A DNA stretch of 64,000 bases, taken from NCBI RefSeq assembly GCF_016429215.1, contig NZ_JAELUH010000027.1, positions 1-64,000 on the forward strand, read 5' to 3'. Below the pieces are notes generated by a model. It saw only the letters and a program-made list of their open reading frames with translations, had not been told where the DNA came from and searched no databases. The translations under genes and the position numbers were made by a program. This stretch comes from Herbaspirillum sp. ASV7 (GTDB taxonomy: Bacteria > Pseudomonadota > Gammaproteobacteria > Burkholderiales > Burkholderiaceae_D). This document shows, piece by piece, positions 7,988-18,067 of the stretch (position 1 is its first letter; each line of letters starts with the position of its first letter).

Positions 7988-9223
7988 TCAGGGCTGCGCC
8001 GGCGGCTGGCGCTCGACGTAGGCGGCCACCTGGGCGCTACGCGCGGCCTGGATGGCCTCGGGAATGCGTTGCGGCTGTGCCTGGTGCTGGCCGGCGATGG
8101 CACCGGCATCGATATCCTGGGCGGCCTGCAGCGCGCCTTCCAGGTAGGCGGCCTGCGGGAAGGGTTGCAGCTCCAGGCCGGTCCGCCCGCGATGGTCGCA
8201 TTCGGCGGCGCGCAGCATGTCGATGAAGCGCTGCGGCTTGCGGAAGGCATCGCAACGCGCGAACAACTTGACCAGGGTATCCGGGCGCATCTCGAAGGCG
8301 CGGCCGACGTTGCCGTGCTCGCGCGCCGTCATCAGGGCCAGGTCACGGCAGTCACCGGGGACCTTCAGGCGGGCGCAGACCTGCTCAGCCAATTGCGCGC
8401 TGCGTGCTTCGTGGCCGTGATGGCGCGGCCACATCTCCGGAGGCGTGGTGCCCTTGCCAAGATCATGCAGCAGCGCGGCAAAGCGTACCGGCAGGGCAAA
8501 CCCTTGTGCGGCGGCCCAGTCGATCACCAGCATCACATGTACGCCGGTGTCGATCTCGGGATGCCACTTCTCCGGCTGCGGCACGCCCCACAGAGCGTCA
8601 AGCTCTGGCAGGATGCGCTGCAAGGCGCCACAGCCGCGCAAGACCTCGAACATGCGCGAGGGCGTCTTCTCCATCAGACCGCGCGAAAGCTCCTGCCACA
8701 CGCGTTCGGGCACCAACGCATCGACCTCGCCCTCCTCGACCATGCGCCGCATCAGCGCATTGGTCTCGGGCGCCACCGTGAAGTCGGCAAAGCGGGCGGC
8801 GAAACGCGCTACGCGCAGGATGCGTACCGGGTCCTCGATGAAGGCGTCGGAGACATGGCGAAACACCCGCGCGGCGATGTCCTCACGGCCGTGATAGGGA
8901 TCGACCAGGCTGCCATCCTCGTCTTGGGCAATGGCGTTGATGGTCAGGTCGCGGCGCGCCAGGTCGTCTTCCAGCGTCACTTCGGGGGCGGCATGGAAGG
9001 CGAATCCCTTGTAGCCGGGCGCGGTCTTGCGCTCGGTGCGTGCCAGCGCATATTCTTCCTGCGACTCGGGGTGCAGGAACACCGGAAAATCCTTGCCCAC
9101 CGGGCGAAAGCCGAGGTCGAGCAACTGCTGCGGCGTGGCTCCGACCACCACGTGGTCGCGGTCCTTCACCGGCAGGCCCAGCAAGCCGTCGCGCACTGCG
9201 CCGCCGACGGTGTAGATCTTCAT
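7988..9223 (-). CDS. cca: tRNA CCA-adding enzyme with HD domain
   Basis: The enzyme adds or repairs the 3' CCA end of tRNAs. The 411-residue protein shows the nucleotidyltransferase signature GGAVRD followed by the DRD metal site near the N-terminus. The ARRDLTINAIA and RILRVARF motifs of class II tRNA nucleotidyltransferases follow. The C-terminal HD domain has LLHDLGKG and HHGHE. ATG 9223 is chosen because MKIYTVGGAVRDGLLG is the family N-terminus; an in-frame upstream ATG (9322) would run into the GST gene. It sits 10 bases after GST and 10 before the GNAT gene. Confidence 0.93.
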   Translation of the reverse strand: MKIYTVGGAVRDGLLGLPVKDRDHVVVGATPQQLLDLGFRPVGKDFPVFLHPESQEEYALARTERKTAPGYKGFAFHAAPEVTLEDDLARRDLTINAIAQDEDGSLVDPYHGREDIAARVFRHVSDAFIEDPVRILRVARFAARFADFTVAPETNALMRRMVEEGEVDALVPERVWQELSRGLMEKTPSRMFEVLRGCGALQRILPELDALWGVPQPEKWHPEIDTGVHVMLVIDWAAAQGFALPVRFAALLHDLGKGTTPPEMWPRHHGHEARSAQLAEQVCARLKVPGDCRDLALMTAREHGNVGRAFEMRPDTLVKLFARCDAFRKPQRFIDMLRAAECDHRGRTGLELQPFPQAAYLEGALQAAQDIDAGAIAGQHQAQPQRIPEAIQAARSAQVAAYVERQPPAQP

Positions 9224-9233
9224 CGCGTGTGCC

Positions 9234-9935
9234 TCACTTGTGGTCCGGAAGGACTTCCTTCTCGGCCAGGGCCTCGGCGATCCATCGCGCCACCGCCGGA
9301 TGCGCGCACACGCGGTCGGCATAGGCTTGCAGGGCCGGCGCCAGCGGCACCTGGTAGCTGACGAAGCGCATCACCACCGGGGCATAGAAGGCATCGGCAA
9401 TGGAGAAGTCACCGAAGAGGAATTCATGATGGCCGAATTGTGACAGGCATTCTTCCCAGATCTCGCAGACGCGGGCGATATCGGCCTGGGCGGCGGCCGT
9501 GCGGCCCTGCCCCGGGTAGCGCGCGCGGATATCCATGCTCATGGCGCTGCGCAGGCCGGCAAAACCGGAGTGCATCTCGGCCGTGATGCTGCGGGCGATG
9601 GCGCGGGCATCGGTGCGGGCAGGCCACAGGCCGCGATCGGGGAACTGCTCGGCCAGGTATTCGCAGATGGACAGCGAGTCCCAGATCGCCATGTCGCCAT
9701 CGAGCAGCACCGGTACCCGGCCGGAGCCGGTGTAGCGGGCGATCTCGTTGGCGGTCTCGGGCTGGTCCAGCAGCACGCGCACTTCCTTGAAGGGGATGTC
9801 GAAGGCGACCATGGTCACCCACGGCCGCATCGACCAGGATGAGTAATTCTTGTTGCCGATCACCAGGGTAGGCATGTGACGGCCGGCTTTTTGCAGCGTC
9901 TCGGACAATACCGGATCAAGTTCTGTGTCTTGCAT
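9234..9935 (-). CDS. Glutathione S-transferase family protein
   Basis: This predicted cytosolic GST-fold protein has an N-terminal thioredoxin-like domain with NKNYSSWSMRPW as the glutathione-site region and GRVPVLLDGD as the cis-proline strand. An all-helical C-terminal domain follows (FLFGDFSIADAFYAPV). The 233-residue length assumes ATG 9935. ATG 9875, giving MPTLVIGNKNYSSW, is the more usual family N-terminus but lacks a Shine-Dalgarno. The gene is tightly linked to cca. The substrate is unknown. Confidence 0.85.
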   Translation of the reverse strand: MQDTELDPVLSETLQKAGRHMPTLVIGNKNYSSWSMRPWVTMVAFDIPFKEVRVLLDQPETANEIARYTGSGRVPVLLDGDMAIWDSLSICEYLAEQFPDRGLWPARTDARAIARSITAEMHSGFAGLRSAMSMDIRARYPGQGRTAAAQADIARVCEIWEECLSQFGHHEFLFGDFSIADAFYAPVVMRFVSYQVPLAPALQAYADRVCAHPAVARWIAEALAEKEVLPDHK

Positions 9936-9979
9936 GTTGGCTCGTTTCTAGGAAGTCGGAAGACGTCGCAGGCGCCTGC

Positions 9980-10948
9980 TCAGCGACGTGCGTTGCTGCG
10001 GAAATAATCGTACTGCTGCTGCGGACTGCGTGCCGACAGATAGGCTGGGACGATCTCCTCGATCGCCCTGGGCGTCAATTGCAACTCCGGCGCCAGCGGC
10101 GCGGACAACACATTATCCACGCGCATGGATGCCACGTTGTCGCGGCTCATCAGCTTGCCCGGCAAATGCTCCAGCGCGAAGGCTTGCAACCAGCCCAGCG
10201 CCGGTGGCAACGCGATGATGGGACGCGGATGACCGCAATACCAGCCGGACAGGCGCACCAGCTCACGCAGGCTGTAGCAAGCCGGTCCGCCCAGTTCGAA
10301 TACCTTGCCGCCCAGCCTGGGCAAGCTCAGCGCATTGGCAAAGGCCTGCGCCACGTCGCCCACGTAGACGGGCTGGAAGCGTGCCTCGGCGCTGCCCAGC
10401 GGGATCACCGGGAAACTGCGGTTCAGACTGGCGAACATGTTGAGGAAGTGGTCGCCTTCGCCAAACACCACCGAGGGCCGCAAGACGGCCACGTCCAGCG
10501 CCGGTGCCGACAGGGCTTCGCGCTCGCCGGCAGCCTTGGAGCGCAGGTACATGGAGGGCCCCTGCGCATCGGCACCCAGCGCACTCATGTGCAGATAGCG
10601 CCGCACGCCCTGCTCCACGCAGGCAGCCACGATACGACGCGGCAGCTGCACGTGCTGGCGCGCGAAATCCGGTCCGTAAGGAGCACCGCCCCGTGCCGGA
10701 CGCGACTGCAGGATACCGACCAGGTTGATGACGACATCGGCTTGGCCCACCAGTTGCGCCAGCACGGCGTCCTGGTGGATATCAGCCTGCACCACATTGA
10801 CCACCGGCGACACCAGCAGATGCTTGGCGCGCTCGTAGCGGCGCGTGGGTACCGTGATGCGGTAGGCGGTACCGCTGCCGAGCAACTCCACCAGGCGCGT
10901 TCCGATGAAGCCGGAACCACCGATGACGAGAATCTTCTTTACTGCCAT
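9980..10948 (-). CDS. NDUFA9-like NAD(P)-binding epimerase/reductase
   Basis: This 322-residue atypical short-chain dehydrogenase belongs to the NAD-dependent epimerase superfamily. The N-terminal nucleotide site is GGSGFIGTRL (about 10-19), and VLRPSVVFGEGDHFLNMF is typical of the complex I NDUFA9 subgroup. The classical YxxxK pair appears as YLRSKAAGE. In bacteria such proteins are often linked to quinone or respiratory metabolism, but no such gene is adjacent here. It lies between the lytic transglycosylase and GST genes on the same strand. Confidence 0.8.
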   Translation of the reverse strand: MAVKKILVIGGSGFIGTRLVELLGSGTAYRITVPTRRYERAKHLLVSPVVNVVQADIHQDAVLAQLVGQADVVINLVGILQSRPARGGAPYGPDFARQHVQLPRRIVAACVEQGVRRYLHMSALGADAQGPSMYLRSKAAGEREALSAPALDVAVLRPSVVFGEGDHFLNMFASLNRSFPVIPLGSAEARFQPVYVGDVAQAFANALSLPRLGGKVFELGGPACYSLRELVRLSGWYCGHPRPIIALPPALGWLQAFALEHLPGKLMSRDNVASMRVDNVLSAPLAPELQLTPRAIEEIVPAYLSARSPQQQYDYFRSNARR

Positions 10949-11008
10949 GCAAATGCCTCCGATTTGCTCAATACCGCCTGGCCCATGCCGACGACACGGG
11001 CACCAGGA

Positions 11009-13009
11009 TCAGGGCAGGTCGGTGGCGACGTTGGAATTGGGCGCCACCATGCCCATGCGTTGCTTCAGCGACTGCGGACGGTTCTCGAACATGGCCGCAT
11101 AGTAAGTCGCATTGGACATCACGTTCTTGACATAGCCCCGGGTTTCATTGAAGGGGATGATCTCGGCAAAGATTGCGCCTTCCACCGGACGCGGCAAGGT
11201 CGCGCGCCAGGTGCGCGGACGCCCCGGACCGGCGTTGTAACCGGCCGTGGCCAGGGTCTCCGAGCCTTCCAGGTTGTTGAGCACCATGTCCAGGTAGCTG
11301 GTACCCAGCAGCAGGTTGGTGTTGATGTCGTTGACCTGGTCAGCGGTGAACTCGGTCATGCCGATCTTCTTGGCCACGAACTTGGCCGTGGCCGGCATGA
11401 TCTGCATCAGGCCGGAGGCGCCCACATGCGAACGGGCCGCCTTGATGAAGCGTGACTCCTGGCGGATCAGGCCATAGACCCAGGCATTCTCCATCCCCAA
11501 GGGACGGGTGGCGGCATTCATCTCGGTCAGGTGCGGCGCCGGGAAGCGCTGGGTGAAATCGAATTCGGCGCGGGTGCGGTCGGAGGTATTGACCATGCGG
11601 TCCAGCACATCGCTCTGACGCGCGTATTCGGCCACTGCCAGCAACTGGCGGTCGCTCAGGTTGCGCAGTTCCCAGTTCCATTCGCGGATGGCTTCGAAGC
11701 GCAGGTTCAACTGGTAGAACTTGAGCGAGCGCTTGAAACCGGCGTTCTGGGAATACAAGGCCACTTCACCGGCACCCGGCGGCGTCGGGCCGGGCGGGAT
11801 CGTTATCTTCTGGCCCAGCTCTTCCAGCGCCAGCTGGCCGTAGAAGCTGAAATTGGGAGCGATCGATTCGAACAGGCGACGTGCGGCCTCGTTCTGGCCA
11901 TCTTCCTTCAAGGCGCGACCCAGCCAGTAGACCCAGGTGATATCGCTGCGCAGTGGCGCGGGCATGCCTTCGATGGTCTTGCGCACGGTCTTCCAGTCGC
12001 CGTCGCGCAGGGCCATGCGGACTTTCCATTGCATCGCGTCCTGCGACAGCGGTGCATCCTTGGCGCGACGCCAGTATTCCGAGGCTTCCGGGGCCAGCTT
12101 GTAGGAGGCCGACAGGGCGATCTGGGCCCAGCCCAGCGCGACTTCCTGGGACGTCATGTTGCGCGCGGCATCGGTGAGGTAGGTGGCGGCCTGGGAGGGA
12201 TTGCTCCTGGCGATGCGTCCCAGTGCGATGATGTACAACTGGTGGTTGGCGGCACCACGACCCGGGCCCTTGGCCAGCATCAGGGCCGGGCGGTCCATCA
12301 CCTGGGTCACGCTGACGTCACCGCTGTCGACCAGCACGGCGGCGCGGCGTGCCACGGTGGCATGGCTGTTCTCGGCCGCTTGGCGGATCTGGAACCAGAC
12401 ATCGGCTTCGCTGAACTGGCCATTCTGTGCCAGCGTGGCGATGAGGTCGCTGCAACCCTGGCCGTAGTCCTTGGGGGTGGTCAGCAAGGCACGCGCCTCG
12501 TCGGCGACATTGGCCCCCTTCAGGGCGCGGGAGTTCAGCGCGAAGCACTTGACCTGGGTATCGTCGTTGAGGATGAACTTGGGATACTGCTCGTCGAACA
12601 CGGTCCAGTTGCCGGTCTTGCCCAGCGCCAGCAGCCAGTCGTTACGCAGGCGGTCGGCGATGGCCTGACCGTCCCAGCGGGCCAGGAAATCGCGGATCTC
12701 CTGTTCGCTGGCGCTGTAGTCGCGCACGCGCGGCTTGAGGCGGTAGTAGTCCACGTAGGATGGCAGCTCGTAGCCGGACAGGCGCTGCGCCAGGTCCTGG
12801 GCCAGAGCCGCATTGTCGCTGGAGGCCGCCTGGCGCAGCGCCAGGAAGATGTCATCCGGCGCGGCGTCGGGGGCCAGGCGTTTCTGGGCCTGGGCCGGCG
12901 GTGCCACGGCCAGCAGGGTGCCGGTGGCCAGTGCCAGCGGAAGCGCCAGGGAGGCGGCCAGCGAACGGAGGCGCTGGTTGAACGGATGATTCTTCGGACG
13001 CATACTCAT
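11009..13009 (-). CDS. slt: Soluble lytic murein transglycosylase
   Basis: This periplasmic enzyme cleaves peptidoglycan and forms 1,6-anhydromuramyl products. The 666-residue protein has a cleavable signal ending near AQA-QK (about residue 42). A long alpha-superhelical region follows, and a C-terminal lysozyme-like domain. The catalytic glutamate is E518 in IRQESRF. GLMQIMP and ATAGYNAGPGRPR are the other conserved motifs. The start ATG 13009 has AAGAAG upstream. The gene is divergent from the cyclo-ligase gene with only 22 bases between starts, so their promoters must overlap each other or the coding sequences. Confidence 0.93.
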   Translation of the reverse strand: MSMRPKNHPFNQRLRSLAASLALPLALATGTLLAVAPPAQAQKRLAPDAAPDDIFLALRQAASSDNAALAQDLAQRLSGYELPSYVDYYRLKPRVRDYSASEQEIRDFLARWDGQAIADRLRNDWLLALGKTGNWTVFDEQYPKFILNDDTQVKCFALNSRALKGANVADEARALLTTPKDYGQGCSDLIATLAQNGQFSEADVWFQIRQAAENSHATVARRAAVLVDSGDVSVTQVMDRPALMLAKGPGRGAANHQLYIIALGRIARSNPSQAATYLTDAARNMTSQEVALGWAQIALSASYKLAPEASEYWRRAKDAPLSQDAMQWKVRMALRDGDWKTVRKTIEGMPAPLRSDITWVYWLGRALKEDGQNEAARRLFESIAPNFSFYGQLALEELGQKITIPPGPTPPGAGEVALYSQNAGFKRSLKFYQLNLRFEAIREWNWELRNLSDRQLLAVAEYARQSDVLDRMVNTSDRTRAEFDFTQRFPAPHLTEMNAATRPLGMENAWVYGLIRQESRFIKAARSHVGASGLMQIMPATAKFVAKKIGMTEFTADQVNDINTNLLLGTSYLDMVLNNLEGSETLATAGYNAGPGRPRTWRATLPRPVEGAIFAEIIPFNETRGYVKNVMSNATYYAAMFENRPQSLKQRMGMVAPNSNVATDLP

Positions 13010-13031
13010 GCAAGCTTCTTAATGCTGATTG

Positions 13032-13640
13032 ATGAAACAAATGATGAACCCAAGCATAGCACGCGATTCCCTCGCCCCGGAGCCCGGGCAAGCGACCACC
13101 GCACAGCACAAAATCCTGTTGCGCGATGCCCTCCTGGCGCGCCGCAAGGCACTGTCCAGCCAGGACAAGGCCCACGCCGATGCGCGCCTGGTGCAGCGCC
13201 TGCTGGATTGGTGTGCCGCGCACGCCATCACCAGCCTGGGGGTGTACCAGCCGATCCGGCGCGAACCGGACCTGCTTGCGGCCTATAACGCGCTGGTGGC
13301 GCTGGGGGTGCACCTGAGCCTGCCGGTGGTGGTCGAGCGGGACGCGGCACTGGAATTCCGCGCCTGGCAGCCCGGCGATGTCCTGGAGAAAGAGCCACTG
13401 GGCACCCTGGTGCCGCCGGCCGGCACGGCCGTGGTGCAGCCGCAGGCCTTGCTGGTGCCTTGTGTGGGCTTCAATGAAAGGGGATACCGGCTGGGTTATG
13501 GCGGTGGCTACTATGACCGGACCCTGGCCGCTACGCCGCGCCCACTGGCGGTGGGCGTGTGCTATGGCTTCGGGTGCGTGGACTTCGAGGGAGAGCCGCA
13601 CGACGTGCCGCTGGATCAGGTGCTGACCGATACTGACTGA
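13032..13640 (+). CDS. 5-formyltetrahydrofolate cyclo-ligase
   Basis: This ATP-dependent enzyme converts 5-formyl-THF to 5,10-methenyl-THF. The family signature LVPCVGFNERGYRLGYGGG followed by YYDR is intact, and KILLRDALLARRKAL is the expected N-terminal helix. About 202 residues. The start is uncertain: TTG 13029, ATG 13032 and ATGs at 13041 and 13044 are all possible, and none has a clear Shine-Dalgarno. It is convergent with metF across a two-way terminator. Folate interconversion fits the neighbouring metF. Confidence 0.9.
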   Translation: MKQMMNPSIARDSLAPEPGQATTAQHKILLRDALLARRKALSSQDKAHADARLVQRLLDWCAAHAITSLGVYQPIRREPDLLAAYNALVALGVHLSLPVVVERDAALEFRAWQPGDVLEKEPLGTLVPPAGTAVVQPQALLVPCVGFNERGYRLGYGGGYYDRTLAATPRPLAVGVCYGFGCVDFEGEPHDVPLDQVLTDTD

Positions 13641-13652
13641 ACAATAAAAATA

Positions 13653-13676
13653 CCGGACCTGGGTCCGGCATTTTTT
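13653..13676. terminator. Bidirectional terminator between cyclo-ligase and metF
   Basis: CCGGAC (13653-13658) pairs with GTCCGG (13663-13668) and is followed by six Ts. The A-rich stretch before it supplies a T-tract on the minus strand. It serves the two convergent genes. Confidence 0.9.
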
Positions 13677-13698
13677 CGTCGGGCGCGTGTGCGCGGCC

Positions 13699-14541
13699 TT
13701 ATTTCACCAGCTGCTGCCAGATGGCCTGGGTCGGACCGGCCTGGTTCAGTGAATAGAAATGCAAGCCCGGCGCACCACCGGCCAGCAGGCGTTCGCACAG
13801 CTGCGTGACCACATCCAGGCCGAAGGCGCGGATGGACTCGGTATCATCGCCATAGCTGGCCAGCTTCAGGCGGATCCAGCGCGGGATCTCGGTGCCGCAC
13901 ATGTCCGAGAAGCGCATCAGCTGCGAATAGTTGGTGATGGGCATGATGCCGGCGATGACCGGTACCGTCGCGCCCAGCTTGGTGGCCTCGTCGACGAAGC
14001 GGAAATAGGCGTCCGCATTGTAGAAGTATTGCGTGATGGCCGAATTGGCACCGGCCTTGACCTTGCGCGCGTAGTTCTGCACGTCGTCCTGGGGCGAGCG
14101 GGCTTGTGGATGCATCTCCGGATAGGCCGCCACTTCGATGTGGAACCAGTCACCGGTCTCGGCGCGGATGAACTCGACCAGCTCATTGGCGTGGCGGAAT
14201 TCGCTGGAGGCCTGGTCCATCGCGCCATAGCCGCTGGGCAGGTCGCCGCGCAGGGCGACCAGGCGCTTGATGCCGTTGGCGCGGTAGTCTTCCAGGATCG
14301 CGCGCAGGCTGGCGCGCGAACTGCCGATGCAGGACAGGTGCGGGGCAGCCTGGTGGCCTTCGCCGATGATTTCCAGCACGGTATCGCGGGTGCCTTGCTG
14401 GGTGGAGCCGCCGGCGCCGAAGGTCACCGAGAAATAGCGCGGATCCAGCGCGGCCAGCGTGGCGCGGGTGGCGCGCAGCTTTTGCGCGCCTTCCGCCGTC
14501 TTGGGCGGAAAGAATTCGATACTGAAATTATGCTTGCTCAT
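13699..14541 (-). CDS. metF: 5,10-methylenetetrahydrofolate reductase
   Basis: This FAD enzyme reduces methylene-THF to methyl-THF, the methyl donor for methionine synthesis. The 280-residue single-domain bacterial form shows SIEFFPPKT at the N-terminus, FSVTFGAGGST, LVALRGDLP (about 95-103), and the NSAITQYFYNADAY stretch of the barrel. Its start overlaps the stop of the upstream membrane-protein gene by four bases (ATGA). It is the last gene of the ahcY operon, and both steps belong to the methyl cycle. Confidence 0.95.
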   Translation of the reverse strand: MSKHNFSIEFFPPKTAEGAQKLRATRATLAALDPRYFSVTFGAGGSTQQGTRDTVLEIIGEGHQAAPHLSCIGSSRASLRAILEDYRANGIKRLVALRGDLPSGYGAMDQASSEFRHANELVEFIRAETGDWFHIEVAAYPEMHPQARSPQDDVQNYARKVKAGANSAITQYFYNADAYFRFVDEATKLGATVPVIAGIMPITNYSQLMRFSDMCGTEIPRWIRLKLASYGDDTESIRAFGLDVVTQLCERLLAGGAPGLHFYSLNQAGPTQAIWQQLVK

Positions 14542-14891
14542 TGATTCGATCCCGATTTCAGCAACAGCGTCGACAGCGCCCAGGACACCACGCTATAGAG
14601 CAGCGCGCCGCCAACAGCAGACCAGAATCCGGCGACATGGAAGCCACCCACCAGTTGCGCCACCACCCAGAACATCAGGCCGTTGATGACCAGGATGAAC
14701 AGGCCCAGCGTCAGTAGCGTGACCGGCAGGGTCAACACCACCAGTATCGGGCGCACGATGGTATTGACGAACCCCAGGATCAGCGCGGCCAGCAGAGCCG
14801 AGCCAAAGCTGTCGACCTGCACGGAGTGCATCAGGTAGGGAACAGCCAGCAGGGCCAGGGCATTGATGAGCCAGGTCAGCAGCAAGCGCAC
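14538..14891 (-). CDS. Small four-helix membrane protein, phage-holin-4 (YvlD) type
   Basis: The 117-residue, very hydrophobic protein has about four transmembrane segments (LTWLINALALLAVPYLM, LLAALILGFVNTIVRPILVV, LLTLGLFILVINGLMFWV, AVGGALLYSVVSWALSTLL). NTIVRP is characteristic of this family. GTG 14891 is chosen because AAAGGAA lies six bases before it. It sits between ahcY and metF in the same operon with a four-base overlap into metF. That position is conserved in related bacteria to my knowledge, but no function is established. Confidence 0.8.
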   Translation of the reverse strand: MRLLLTWLINALALLAVPYLMHSVQVDSFGSALLAALILGFVNTIVRPILVVLTLPVTLLTLGLFILVINGLMFWVVAQLVGGFHVAGFWSAVGGALLYSVVSWALSTLLLKSGSNQ

Positions 14892-15018
14892 GGTGATTCC
14901 TTTCGACCCCGTCGGGGGGAGTAGTAGACACCTGCGAAGTCCGCGCCGGGCGTGCTTCGCAGGTTGCAACGTCAACGTCGATGCGCAGGTCGGCCCTGGG
15001 GTCGGCCTGCGGCAACGA

Positions 15019-16437
15019 TCAGTAACGGTAGTGCTCGGCCTTGTAGGGGCCGTCGATCTTCACGCCGATGTAGGCAGCCTGCTCGGGCGTCAGTTCGCTC
15101 AGTTGTGCGTTGAGCTTCTTCAACTGCAGGCGCGCGACCTTCTCGTCCAGGTGCTTGGGCAGCGTGTAGACGCCGACCGGATAGTCCTTGGTGTTGACGA
15201 ACAGTTCGATCTGCGCAATGGTCTGGTTGGCAAACGAGGAGCTCATCACGTAGGACGGGTGGCCGGTGGCGCAACCCAGGTTGACCAGGCGGCCTTCGGC
15301 CAGGAGGATGATGCGCTTGCCGTCCGGGAAGATCACGTGGTCGACCTGCGGCTTGATGTTTTCCCAGGTGTACTGCTTCAGGGCGGCAACTTCGATTTCG
15401 TTGTCGAAGTGGCCGATGTTGCAGACGATGGCCTGGTCCTTCATCTTCTTCATGTGCTCATGGGTGATCACATGGTAGTTGCCGGTGCAGGTGACGAAGA
15501 TGTCGCCGTGTTCGGCGGCGTAGTCCATGGTCACCACGCGATAGCCTTCCATGGCGGCCTGCAGGGCACAGATCGGGTCGATCTCGGTGACCCACACTTG
15601 CGCCGACAGCGCACGCAGGGCCTGGGCCGAGCCCTTGCCGACGTCACCGTAGCCAGCCACGATGGCGACCTTGCCGGCGATCATCACGTCGGTGGCGCGC
15701 TTGATGCCGTCCACCAGCGATTCGCGGCAGCCGTACAGGTTGTCGAACTTGGACTTGGTGACCGAATCGTTGACGTTGATGGCCGGGAAGGCCAGCTTGC
15801 CTTCCTTGTGCATCTGGTACAGGCGGTGCACGCCGGTGGTGGTCTCTTCGGTGACGCCCTTGATTTCCTTGAGGCGCTTGGAGTACCAGTTGGCATCCTT
15901 GGCCAGGTAACGCTTGATGGCGTTGAAGAGGCAGACCGCTTCTTCCGAGTCCGGCTTGTCCAGCACCGACAGGTCGGTCTCGGCACGGGCACCCAGGTGC
16001 AGCAGCAGGGTGGCATCGCCGCCGTCGTCGAGGATCATGTTCGAGTAGCCGCCGTCGGTCCATTCGAAGATGCGGTGGGTGTATTCCCAGTACTCGTCCA
16101 GGGTCTCGCCCTTGATGGCAAACACCGGGGTGCCGTTGGCGGCGATCGCCGCAGCAGCATGGTCCTGGGTCGAGTAGATGTTGCAGGAAGCCCAACGCAC
16201 TTGCGCGCCCAGTGCTTCCAGGGTCTGGATCAGCACGGCGGTCTGGATGGTCATGTGCAGGGAACCGGTGATGCGGGCGCCCTTGAGCGGTTGGGCGGCG
16301 GCGAATTCCTCGCGGATCGCCATCAGGCCCGGCATTTCGGTCTCGGCGATCTTGATTTCCTTCTGGCCCCAGCCAGCGAGGTTGATATCGGCGACGATGT
16401 AGTCTTGTTGAGTAGTCATGGCAATGGCGCTGTTCAC
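15019..16437 (-). CDS. ahcY: Adenosylhomocysteinase
   Basis: This NAD-dependent enzyme reversibly hydrolyses S-adenosylhomocysteine to adenosine and homocysteine, removing the product inhibitor of methyltransferases. The 472-residue length is typical of proteobacterial enzymes with the approximately 40-residue insertion. Motifs include [10 protein letters not shown] near the N-terminus, the NAD site [12 protein letters not shown], and the C-terminal [11 protein letters not shown]. The start may be GTG 16437, only two bases after GGAGG, or ATG 16419. It is preceded by an SAH riboswitch and followed by the small membrane protein gene and metF. Confidence 0.95.
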   Translation of the reverse strand: MNSAIAMTTQQDYIVADINLAGWGQKEIKIAETEMPGLMAIREEFAAAQPLKGARITGSLHMTIQTAVLIQTLEALGAQVRWASCNIYSTQDHAAAAIAANGTPVFAIKGETLDEYWEYTHRIFEWTDGGYSNMILDDGGDATLLLHLGARAETDLSVLDKPDSEEAVCLFNAIKRYLAKDANWYSKRLKEIKGVTEETTTGVHRLYQMHKEGKLAFPAINVNDSVTKSKFDNLYGCRESLVDGIKRATDVMIAGKVAIVAGYGDVGKGSAQALRALSAQVWVTEIDPICALQAAMEGYRVVTMDYAAEHGDIFVTCTGNYHVITHEHMKKMKDQAIVCNIGHFDNEIEVAALKQYTWENIKPQVDHVIFPDGKRIILLAEGRLVNLGCATGHPSYVMSSSFANQTIAQIELFVNTKDYPVGVYTLPKHLDEKVARLQLKKLNAQLSELTPEQAAYIGVKIDGPYKAEHYRY

Positions 16438-16469
16438 GCCCTCCTTTCATGTAAAAGCCAGAAAAAAAG

Positions 16470-16557
16470 TAACGTGAGCGCGGTTGCCAGGCGCGGTGCG
16501 CCCGTTCATCGCTGCAAGCCTGGCAGGGGATGTCCCTGTCGCAACGCTCCTTGCGGC
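16470..16557 (-). ncRNA. SAH riboswitch
   Basis: The RNA ahead of ahcY matches the S-adenosylhomocysteine riboswitch family. P1 pairs GCAAG (16551-16555) with CTTGC (16514-16518). The conserved GGAGCGTTGC core follows P1. A downstream CGCTCA segment (16475-16480) can form the pseudoknot with GAGCG (16545-16549). Order, spacing and distance to ahcY fit the family, which activates expression when SAH accumulates. The assignment is by pattern, not covariance search. Confidence 0.88.
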
Positions 16558-16710
16558 GGTGAGGCATTGTGAGGATTGGCGTACCGGACGCAATGCCGAC
16601 ATCAGTACGCAGGCGGACGCAGGTCCGCGGGAACAGCATTGTAACGCGGGGCCGGCGTTAGTCAATCCTGGTGGATCAAACCAAGGCCGTCCCGCTGGAG
16701 AGAGGCGAAA

Positions 16711-17874
<1,164 letters not shown>

Positions 17875-17946
17875 GCAAGCCTCTAACTGAAAATGATTTA
17901 GCCAAATGTCGCGGCCCAACAGTCATCGTGCCTGCGACGCTTTAGC

Positions 17947-17956
17947 GATATTTATA
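17947..17956 (-). promoter_or_regulatory. Possible metK -10 region
   Basis: On the minus strand this reads TATAAATATC, about 75 bases before the metK start. No convincing -35 box is seen at the right spacing. The 193-base gap 17875-18067 must hold divergent promoters for metK and the first acyltransferase gene. I found no recognisable SAM riboswitch there. Confidence 0.35.
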
Positions 17957-18067
17957 CCCCGTCTCGCAAGTTGTCATTAACTCGACGGCATGTGCTATTT
18001 TACGCCTCTTGCATTTTTCTGCAATTTGGCACTGGCGTCCAGCTGCCATTTCCTGTTATCGGCAAGT

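Noticed and set aside
13010-13031. 6S RNA gene next to the cyclo-ligase gene, as in E. coli
   Set aside because: The gap is only 22 bases and slt is adjacent; there is no room and no 6S-like fold.
17875-18067. A SAM riboswitch upstream of metK
   Set aside because: I looked for SAM-II and SAM/SAH-type cores on the minus strand and saw none; only a -10-like box is visible.
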